A stretch of DNA of 42,753 nucleotides from Acidobacteriota bacterium (lineage in GTDB: Bacteria > Acidobacteriota > Terriglobia > Terriglobales > SCQP01): assembly GCA_027314025.1 (NCBI GenBank), contig DAHVCP010000038.1:1-42753 (forward strand). Direction: 5' to 3'. A program made the position numbers and the translations under genes. Of this stretch, positions 7,660 through 14,243 are shown one piece after another; position 1 is the stretch's first letter, and every line of letters begins with the position of its first letter. The notes below the pieces were generated by a model. That model searched no databases. It was given only the letters and a program-made list of their open reading frames with translations, and was not told where the DNA came from.

Positions 7660-10600
7660 TGCCCCGGAAGCCCCTCCGGGTCGATCCACACGGTGCCCTC
7701 CGAATCGATCATCTGGAGGATCACCTCCGACGGGTCGGTCCACCATCCGAACGGCCCGGGGAGAGCGGGCCCCCCGCCCCCGGCAGCAATTTGCCCAGAC
7801 TGAGGCAGGGGCCCCACGCACGGAATGAAATAATGGCCCCCTGCTATGCGGTTGCCCCAAAACTTGTTCTGCGATTCGCCGCTTTTGACGCCCGGCTTCA
7901 CCTCCGTGGGCCCAGTCGACGAATTGCTGGCGAAATAATCGTGGGATTTGGCGTAGAGCATGGCGTGGCTCAGCGGATCGTTGTGGTTCGCGCTCGCGTC
8001 GAGCAGTAGGACATCTCCGGGCGCAGGCGCCGCCGCCGGGAGGTAATACTTCTCACGGGCAGAGGCGATTTCCGAGGTGGTCTGGTATGGCACGTAAAGC
8101 CCGGCCTCCTCGATAGCGATTTGAATGAAATGCGTGCAGTCAATCTCGGTGGGATGGGTGAGGGTGCCCTGGATACCGGTCTCCAGTTTGGCGTTTTCGC
8201 CGTATTTCCAGCCTGGCTCGTTGGCGATCCTCTTGGCCGCGGCGATCACCCTAGCGGCCTGTCGCGCAGTAAGCGGTTTAAAGTTGGGAGGACATTTTTT
8301 CAGCCCCGTCGGGTCAATCGTCGAGCACGGGCTGCCCTCGGCGTAGGAATAGCGGTCCCAGCTCTGGGGATCGGCCGGGCTGCCCACCGCCCAGCCGGCG
8401 GGATCGGGCGACAGCCAGCGCTTCTCTAGCGGCGCGTAGTTGCGGAACAGAAAATGGTAGAGCCCGCTGTCGGCGTCCAGTTCGTGGCCGCCCCAGTGGA
8501 GATTGGTCGTCGCGTCCTGCGCCTCGCCGGGCCATTCCAGCCCCGACGGGAGGTAGTGATAGTTCATTGCGCCAGCGGAGGGATTGTAGCGGAACGCGAA
8601 CGATCCGAGCAGGCTGGTGGAGGTGTAGGTGTAGTTGGAGTAGCCGGAGGGCGGGTTGGCGTTCCAGGATTCGAGCGGCATGCCGCCGACGCCGATGTCC
8701 AGGCGCACCCAGCTTGACGTGCTCGCGTCCCACACGCCCCGCAGCGCGCCGCCCAAGCCATAGAAATAGTCGAACGTTCCTGCCGGCGTCGCCGCTTGCA
8801 CCCGCTCGCCGCCGGCATCGTAGGAGTACGTCGAGGCCTGGCCGGGGTTGTAGCCGGTCATCTCGCCCAGCGCGTTCCAGGAGTAGCCGGCTGAGCCGTC
8901 GCTGGTGAGCCGGCCATCGCTGTCGTAGGCGAAGCCGGATGTGGTGATGCGGTTGGTGGAACCGCTGATGCCGACATTCCAGTTCTCCGGTCCGGTGGCC
9001 TGGTAGAGGTTGCCCCAGCGGTCGTAGTAATAGTCGGCGTCCCCGCCCGGGGTGTTCGGGACGGTCATCTGCGTCAGCCGGCCCAGGTAGTCCTGGGAAT
9101 AGTCGCGGTCGTAGGCGGTATTCATGCCGTCATTGTCCTTAGTCACCAGACCGTCGCTGTCGTAAGCATACCCTCGGTCGAATTGCGTAGTCCCGCCGAC
9201 AGATGCCTGGATGTCGGTGGTTTCCAGGTCGTCGTTGAATGTGTTCGCAATGAAGGTTGGCCCCACGTCCGCAGACGCCAGCGCGCCGAAGGGCGAGTAC
9301 ACCGCCGAGTTCAAGACCATCTCTCCGCTGTTCCAGCCGCTGGGCGCCTGGATCGCGGTGATACGCCCGGGCGAATCGGCGGTGTAGGTGAACGTGTCGC
9401 CGACGGGATTCGTGTAGGAGCTGACCTGGCCGTTGTAGAAATAGGCGTAGCTCTGCTCCGCCCAGGCGCTGCCGGGAGCTTCTTCCCAAACGCTGGCGGC
9501 GCGGCCGGCGGTGTCGTAGCTATAGAGCGTTTCCGTGCCGTTGGCGTTCATGGCGCACACCAGCCGCCCTGCGGCATTGGTGATCGTGGCGCCGTTGGGC
9601 ACGGTGCAGCCTGAGCTGGTGTCGTAGATGAAGCTGAGCGCTGGGGTGCTGTCGCTGAAGGTCTCTGTGGTCAGGCGGCCGAGGGAGTCGTAGCCGAGCG
9701 AGGTGGTCACCCCGTTGGCATCCTGATAGGTCGCCATTTCGCCGTCGGAGTTGTAGCTCATCGCCGCCGACCATGTGGTTCCTCCGAACCCGTTGGCCGG
9801 TCCCGAGATGTCCGCGGCCGCCTCGGGATAGAGCGAATAGAGCACATTTCCTTGGCCGTCGTAGGCCAGCGCACGCTCCTGGCCGCCCTGGCTGACCGTC
9901 GCCAATTGGTCTTGGGCCGTGTAGGTGTAGCAGGTGGCGAGCTCGCCCGCGGTCATGCTCCCGGTGGACGGATTCGGCTCGTCGGCTTCAACGACGTTGC
10001 CATCCGCGTCCAGCCATTCCTCGGCGGCCCGCCCCTGCGCGCTCACCGTCATCGCCGGGTATGCAGTGTCGCCGCAAGCGGAGGTGGTCAAGCCTCCAGC
10101 TGCCGACACATTCGATCCGTAGCTGATGGTGCTGGTGGTTTGGTCGGGGTTGGTCACCTTGATGACCCTGCCGAGGGCGTCGTAAGTGTAGCCGGTCACG
10201 CCGTAGGTGGGGTCGCTCGTTGAAACGTACGGGTTCGTGACCGATGCAACCTCACCCAGGGAGTTGTAGGTGGTCAGCGTCTTGCTGGAATTGCTGGAGG
10301 AGAAGTTCACGAGTTCGTGTTCAACGAGGCGGCCGGCCCAGTCGTAAATGTCCTGCTCGTGCCGCCAGCCGGAATTGGAGGCCGGTGTCGTGTTGGAGGT
10401 AGTGCTGATGTAGCGGTCCACCGTGTTCGAGGCGTCGGTGTAGGCAATCACCGCTTTCTGGCCGTCCGGTGCGTCGATTTCGGTCAACCGGCCAAACGGA
10501 TCGCCGTAAGAGAAGGTCGTCTGCTGGCCGTCCGTGTTGGTCGCGGTTGCCGGGGCGGCAATGTAGCAGTTCCAGGTGGCGCTGGTCGAAAGGCCGTTGG

Positions 10601-12290
10601 GCAAGCTGGTTTGCGTGGGGAAGGCGCCGTTGCACGATCCCGTTCCGTAGCTGTACGTGGTCTTGTTGCCCATCGGGTCGGTGCTGTTGGCGACGGTGCC
10701 GTTCGCGTTCACGGAATAATTGGTCGTGTCGTAGGTCGAGCCGGAAACCCAACGGGCGAGGCTCGTGAGGTTGCCCGCGGAATTGTAGCCGTAGGTCGTC
10801 TCCGCTTGCAGGTTTCCGCCCCCGTCCTCGACCTGAACGCTTGCGGGCCAGTTGTCCGTCCCGTAGGTGACGATCTCCTTTCGGAATACCGCCCCTGGCG
10901 ACGTCCCGTCCGCGTAGCTGTCCGTTTCGAGCGGTTGGTCGAAGGAGCTGAAGGTGGTCATCGTCTCCGACTCGATCCCGTCGTCCCGCGTGATGATGAC
11001 CGTACGCTCGGTGATGGGAAGGGTAATGGAAGTTGCGTTGCAGGGCGCTGCGGCTCCGTTGTAGCAGGTGGTGACCGTTTCCAGCAGATTGCTGGCGGAC
11101 ACGGCCCCCTTGTAAATTTGGCGCTCGGTTTCGTACTGCCCCTGGAATTGGTAATACGCTTGGTTGCCGGCGGGATCGGTGACGAGCGTTGCCCAGGCCG
11201 AGCCGCTCTCCGTGTGCGTGTAGGTCCAGGTGCCGTCCGGCGTAGTGCGCGTCAGCGTCGCCGGGATGCCGTCCGAGCAGGTGATGCCGTTCGAACCGCC
11301 CGAGTACTGATACGTGATGACGCCCCCGCTTGGAAGGGTGATGGACGCAATGCGGCCTGTAACGTCTCCGGCATAGCCGGGAGTGGGCTCGTAGGTGAAC
11401 TCGTAGCTGGTGCCGTCGGCGAGGTCGATCTCTTGTACCAGGTATTCCGTCAAGGGCCCGGCATCCTGGATGCCGCTGCAGCCGAAGTTCGTTCGGACCG
11501 TGTAGGTGCCGGGCTTGACCGTCACGGTTTCTGCGGTCCCCGCCGCGTTCGTGTAGGTGTAGGTGCTCGAATCGTAGGGGTACTGGCCGGGGGTATAGGA
11601 AAGCGCAGCCTGGCCCAGCGTGTCGGTCCAGCAGCACGAGACCCTGTTGCCGTTGGGATCGGTTACGGTTTCGGCTTGTAGGTCGTAACTGCGGTCGTGG
11701 AGGTCGGTCGCCGACACGCCCTCTGGGACGGCGTTCACGGTGACGTCCCAACCTGAGCCGTCGCTCGCGTAGCCGCTCGCGGTGTACGGGTAGGTTCCTT
11801 TCTGCGTGCATGCGCTGTAATCGGCGACAGTTCCGGCGTTGACAGAATGCGGGGTCCCGCGAGGGTCGACATAGACCCAATTGCTGTATTCCAAGGCATA
11901 AACACAGGTGCCGTAGGTGATGCATCGGCTACCCTCTCCTGGGCACAGCACCTGGACGGTGCGCTGTGGCTGTGCGTAGCCGACTTCCTCAGCGTCGACA
12001 GTCCCCGGATACCAGCCGCCGGAGCCCTGCCACGCTCCGCCCTGGGGAGCCCAGACGAGGGAGTTGTAGACCAGGCTGAAATCGAAGGGGATGCCGATGC
12101 CACCCTTCGAAACGATGGTGATCGGGACCTGAGTGTTGAGCACGGCCAGGTCCAGATTTCCCTCTGGAAGGGGAGTCAGAGAACTGAATGGAGGTGTGCC
12201 AGGCGTCGCTTGCGCGGCTAAACGCACAGAATTCCCGGCGAATAGCGTGATTAACATTGCAAACACAATAGAGAAAAATACACGTTTCAT
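7623..12290 (-). CDS. Large secreted Rhs/YD-repeat protein with C-terminal NlpC/P60-like domain (RHS2)
   Basis: The 1555-residue protein starts at ATG 12290, preceded by GGAGGAAC; this start gives a clean signal peptide (MKRVFFSIVFAMLITLFAG...AAQA). A long shell of YD repeats follows (YTYDALGRVI, LGYDSLGRLT, YSYDTAGRAA, YAYDSDGLVT). The Rhs core is at about residues 1270-1327 (SGLYHFLFRNYAPLEKRWLSPDPAG, ending IDPTGL). The tail carries IDCTHFIQIAIEEAGL (Cys1385), a PGDVLLLD turn and SHAMLYAKSH (His1442, His1450), the order and spacing of an NlpC/P60 cysteine peptidase: Cys in DC-x-x-F-I, PGD before the strand, then His. Such enzymes cut peptidoglycan stem peptides. The tip continues about 80 residues past this domain. 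Export by Sec and lack of type VI secretion genes nearby leave the delivery route open. Confidence 0.88.
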   Translation of the reverse strand: MKRVFFSIVFAMLITLFAGNSVRLAAQATPGTPPFSSLTPLPEGNLDLAVLNTQVPITIVSKGGIGIPFDFSLVYNSLVWAPQGGAWQGSGGWYPGTVDAEEVGYAQPQRTVQVLCPGEGSRCITYGTCVYALEYSNWVYVDPRGTPHSVNAGTVADYSACTQKGTYPYTASGYASDGSGWDVTVNAVPEGVSATDLHDRSYDLQAETVTDPNGNRVSCCWTDTLGQAALSYTPGQYPYDSSTYTYTNAAGTAETVTVKPGTYTVRTNFGCSGIQDAGPLTEYLVQEIDLADGTSYEFTYEPTPGYAGDVTGRIASITLPSGGVITYQYSGGSNGITCSDGIPATLTRTTPDGTWTYTHTESGSAWATLVTDPAGNQAYYQFQGQYETERQIYKGAVSASNLLETVTTCYNGAAAPCNATSITLPITERTVIITRDDGIESETMTTFSSFDQPLETDSYADGTSPGAVFRKEIVTYGTDNWPASVQVEDGGGNLQAETTYGYNSAGNLTSLARWVSGSTYDTTNYSVNANGTVANSTDPMGNKTTYSYGTGSCNGAFPTQTSLPNGLSTSATWNCYIAAPATATNTDGQQTTFSYGDPFGRLTEIDAPDGQKAVIAYTDASNTVDRYISTTSNTTPASNSGWRHEQDIYDWAGRLVEHELVNFSSSNSSKTLTTYNSLGEVASVTNPYVSTSDPTYGVTGYTYDALGRVIKVTNPDQTTSTISYGSNVSAAGGLTTSACGDTAYPAMTVSAQGRAAEEWLDADGNVVEADEPNPSTGSMTAGELATCYTYTAQDQLATVSQGGQERALAYDGQGNVLYSLYPEAAADISGPANGFGGTTWSAAMSYNSDGEMATYQDANGVTTSLGYDSLGRLTTETFSDSTPALSFIYDTSSGCTVPNGATITNAAGRLVCAMNANGTETLYSYDTAGRAASVWEEAPGSAWAEQSYAYFYNGQVSSYTNPVGDTFTYTADSPGRITAIQAPSGWNSGEMVLNSAVYSPFGALASADVGPTFIANTFNDDLETTDIQASVGGTTQFDRGYAYDSDGLVTKDNDGMNTAYDRDYSQDYLGRLTQMTVPNTPGGDADYYYDRWGNLYQATGPENWNVGISGSTNRITTSGFAYDSDGRLTSDGSAGYSWNALGEMTGYNPGQASTYSYDAGGERVQAATPAGTFDYFYGLGGALRGVWDASTSSWVRLDIGVGGMPLESWNANPPSGYSNYTYTSTSLLGSFAFRYNPSAGAMNYHYLPSGLEWPGEAQDATTNLHWGGHELDADSGLYHFLFRNYAPLEKRWLSPDPAGWAVGSPADPQSWDRYSYAEGSPCSTIDPTGLKKCPPNFKPLTARQAARVIAAAKRIANEPGWKYGENAKLETGIQGTLTHPTEIDCTHFIQIAIEEAGLYVPYQTTSEIASAREKYYLPAAAPAPGDVLLLDASANHNDPLSHAMLYAKSHDYFASNSSTGPTEVKPGVKSGESQNKFWGNRIAGGHYFIPCVGPLPQSGQIAAGGGGPALPGPFGWWTDPSEVILQMIDSEGTVWIDPEGLPGQWVWNPHGGYTY

Positions 12291-12437
12291 CACGTGTTCC
12301 TCCAGCGTTGGCAACGTTAATCTGAAACTCCGACCGAGCACAAGTAGCAAGTTGGTTATCTAGCCCGGCAGAGCAGCACGCCTATGTTTCGAGAGCTTGC
12401 AGCAGGTCCGAAATAGGCCCGGGGGCTCCCGGCCGTT
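12291..12437. promoter_or_regulatory. Upstream region of RHS2
   Basis: These 147 bases separate the Rhs start from the stop of the small membrane protein gene. They contain the GGAGGAAC ribosome binding site of the Rhs gene. They must hold its promoter unless the gene is transcribed from the excisionase-like operon upstream. I see no clear -35/-10 pair and no strong terminator. Confidence 0.3.
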
Positions 12438-12923
12438 TCAGCCCAGCGGCGCGAGCGCTGCGACCATGACGCACCCCAGCCCAGCAATAAGCCCCCAGTT
12501 CTGGCGGCCGACGCGGGAGCACAGGAGGAAGGTGGCCCCGGCGACGACTCCCCAGGCCAGCCACACCGTCCAATCACCCCGCGACGCGTCGTCGCCGCCG
12601 CCAGCGCCCAACTTGAACTGCGGCCCCGTCTTGCGGCGAGAGGAGTAAATCGCGAAAGCAACGATCCCGAGGATCAAAAAGATCGAGACATTGCCCCACA
12701 GGTCGCTCCACACGCCGGAACGCGGCGATTCGGGCGCAGTGGTTGCAGCCGCTTGTGGCGGGGGCGCGGGCCGCCAACGGTGAAGGGCGAGAGCGCGGGC
12801 AGCATTGCTACCGGGCGAGGCGGCAGCCGCATCCCCGTTGCCTGGACGCCAGCGCCGGTGGGCAAGTTCCCGGGCAGCCTGCGCACTAGGGGTAATCAGT
12901 GGAACAGGAATTTCGTGGCTCAT
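12438..12923 (-). CDS. Small membrane protein with duplicated N-terminal Arg-Trp motif
   Basis: This 161-residue protein starts at ATG 12923 with AGGAG seven bases upstream; the open frame continues further 5' but without a better site. The cytoplasmic-looking N-terminus contains two copies of one motif (AARELAHRRWRPG at 17-29 and AARALALHRWRPA at 41-53). Three hydrophobic spans follow (about 79-94, 119-135, 142-160). It starts 11 bases after the stop of the excisionase-like gene and is probably co-transcribed with it. I do not recognise the family. The repeated motif could bind nucleic acid or a partner protein. Its place in the element suggests an element-maintenance or cargo-secretion role, but nothing in the sequence decides this. 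Confidence 0.65.
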   Translation of the reverse strand: MSHEIPVPLITPSAQAARELAHRRWRPGNGDAAAASPGSNAARALALHRWRPAPPPQAAATTAPESPRSGVWSDLWGNVSIFLILGIVAFAIYSSRRKTGPQFKLGAGGGDDASRGDWTVWLAWGVVAGATFLLCSRVGRQNWGLIAGLGCVMVAALAPLG

Positions 12924-12933
12924 GTTCGTTCTC

Positions 12934-13158
12934 CTACGCGCTCCGGCGCACGGCTCCGACCGCGCCGCGCGGGGCGGCGGGGACTGCCGCGTCGCGCAGA
13001 ATGCGATCAATCTCCGCCTGCGGGATGCGCACCGCGCGCCCGAGTTTCAAGTAGCCGATGCGCCGCTGAGCGATCCAGGCGCGGATGGTGTGAACGCTGA
13101 CGCCTAGCGCCCGAGCGGCCTCGGGCACGGTTCTGGGCGGCAGTTGCGGAAGTTTCAT
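12934..13158 (-). CDS. Excisionase/MerR-type helix-turn-helix protein
   Basis: The 74-residue protein contains a compact helix-turn-helix (VPEAARALGVSVHTIRAWIAQRRIGYLKLGRAVRIP at about 11-46). This is the winged-helix pattern of excisionases and of 'helix-turn-helix domain, excisionase family' proteins: TVPEAA, then VHTIRAWI, then YLKLGR-x-VRIP. Such proteins bind attachment-site arms and direct the integrase toward excision, or repress their own operon. It diverges from the zinc-finger/integrase operon across a 60-bp AT-rich gap containing two inverted repeats, which are candidate operators. The C-terminal 20 residues are Ala/Arg/Pro-rich. Confidence 0.8.
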   Translation of the reverse strand: MKLPQLPPRTVPEAARALGVSVHTIRAWIAQRRIGYLKLGRAVRIPQAEIDRILRDAAVPAAPRGAVGAVRRSA

Positions 13159-13170
13159 GGAACCCGACCG

Positions 13171-13188
13171 AATATTCTGTAGAATATT
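13171..13188. promoter_or_regulatory. 18-bp perfect inverted repeat, candidate operator
   Basis: AATATTCT-GT-AGAATATT is a perfect palindrome with 8-bp arms and a 2-base spacer. It lies 12 bases upstream of the excisionase-like gene start and 32 bases upstream of the divergent zinc-finger gene. Its AT content stands out sharply from surrounding DNA. It is the best candidate binding site for the adjacent helix-turn-helix protein. Confidence 0.6.
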
Positions 13189-13202
13189 TACAATTGAACT
13201 AT

Positions 13203-13215
13203 ACTACAGAGTAGT
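13203..13215. promoter_or_regulatory. Second inverted repeat in the divergent promoter region
   Basis: ACTAC-AGA-GTAGT is a 5-bp inverted repeat located just before the GTG/ATG start of the zinc-finger gene. It shares the TACAGA/TGTAGA core of the neighbouring longer palindrome. It could be a weaker operator or part of the ribosome entry region. Confidence 0.4.
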
Positions 13216-13220
13216 CGGCG

Positions 13221-14243
13221 GTGACAATGACCGAGAAGATCCAAAACCAAAATGCGCATGGCGAAACGCATCCGAGGTTTTTGCCGGGTGGAACATCGTG
13301 GGCAAAAGGGGTGCCGCTGGGCGAATCGAAAAATGACGATGCGCATACCGTGCGCATCACCCGGGGGAATTTATACGATCTCCACTGGGAATACGCCCGC
13401 GCCAGAAAATCCGGAAATCCCCTGCTCGCGCCCCACGGCGGGCTGCGCAGCCTGAAAAACGGACACCAGAGCGATTTATGGAAATTCCTGCGGGAGTTCG
13501 GGCCGCTGGAATGGAACTGGGCGGGGCCCTGGGGCGGCGCGGGCTGGCGGGAATATGCCCAGCAGCATCGGGGGGAGGAGCCGTACGCGAAAATCAACGT
13601 TGCCGATTTCTGGCAAAAACAATTGCATTTTGTCCTGGTCGCCCAGTTGTGGGAAGCCTGGGACGATCCGGCCCGCTTGCACGACGCCTTGGTGAATTTG
13701 GCCCTGGAGCGGGAACGCCTTGGCCTAGCAACCTGGACTCGATTCATTCCCTTCCTGCGCATCGTTGCGCATCTCGATACGCTTCCGCCCCATCGGTCGG
13801 CCATGTGGGACCGGCCCGACCCTCGGGCGGCGGAAAAAGGCCTAGATTTCGAGAAATTCGTCGCCGGGGTGCGCAACCAGAATCCCGGCTGGCTGCGGCA
13901 TTGGGCCGCCATGCTGATTCAGGCGGAACTGGATGCCGAGTCCCAAGGCCGCCGGGTGATCTGGGGATGGCGCAATGGCCCGGGAAACCGCGTCAGTTTC
14001 GAACAGAAGCTAGAAATGAATACCCTGTGGGCGGGCATCTGGGAGTTGCTGGCCCTGGACTTCGCCCAGCCGCTTGCGTGGCGCATCTGCCCGCATTGCG
14101 GCAAACTGTTTTATCCGCCCCGCAAGGACCGCTTTTACTGCACGCCGGAGCAGCAGGCGCTGGCGTCCAAGCGCAACTGGGCGCGCACGACGCGCGCGGC
14201 ATTGAAGGCGGGGGTCATGGGGAAGGGAAGGCGGCCCCGATGA
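13221..14243 (+). CDS. Zinc-finger protein coupled to the integrase
   Basis: This protein has up to 340 residues; the start may be GTG 13221 or ATG 13227, neither with a strong ribosome binding site. The first 280 residues are rich in Trp (WNWAGPWGGAGW, WKFLREFGPLEW) and of unknown fold. The C-terminus carries CPHCGKLFYPPRKDRFYC (Cys290, Cys293, Cys307) followed by an ASKRNWARTTR segment. This treble-clef arrangement is like CGNR-type zinc fingers, which bind nucleic acids. The stop codon overlaps the integrase start as ATGA, so the two are translated together, suggesting a recombination directionality or target-recognition partner. That role is inference. Codons are more AT-tolerant than in housekeeping neighbours, consistent with horizontal origin. 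Confidence 0.7.
   Translation: MTMTEKIQNQNAHGETHPRFLPGGTSWAKGVPLGESKNDDAHTVRITRGNLYDLHWEYARARKSGNPLLAPHGGLRSLKNGHQSDLWKFLREFGPLEWNWAGPWGGAGWREYAQQHRGEEPYAKINVADFWQKQLHFVLVAQLWEAWDDPARLHDALVNLALERERLGLATWTRFIPFLRIVAHLDTLPPHRSAMWDRPDPRAAEKGLDFEKFVAGVRNQNPGWLRHWAAMLIQAELDAESQGRRVIWGWRNGPGNRVSFEQKLEMNTLWAGIWELLALDFAQPLAWRICPHCGKLFYPPRKDRFYCTPEQQALASKRNWARTTRAALKAGVMGKGRRPR

Noticed and set aside
10321-11925. 534-codon minus-strand frame inside RHS2
   Set aside because: Overlaps the Rhs gene in another frame on the same strand; Arg/His/Gln-rich and lacks YD repeats.
13478-14239. N-terminal extension of the integrase to 13478
   Set aside because: It overlaps the zinc-finger gene throughout in another frame; the ATGA-coupled start at 14240 gives a normal integrase N-terminus.
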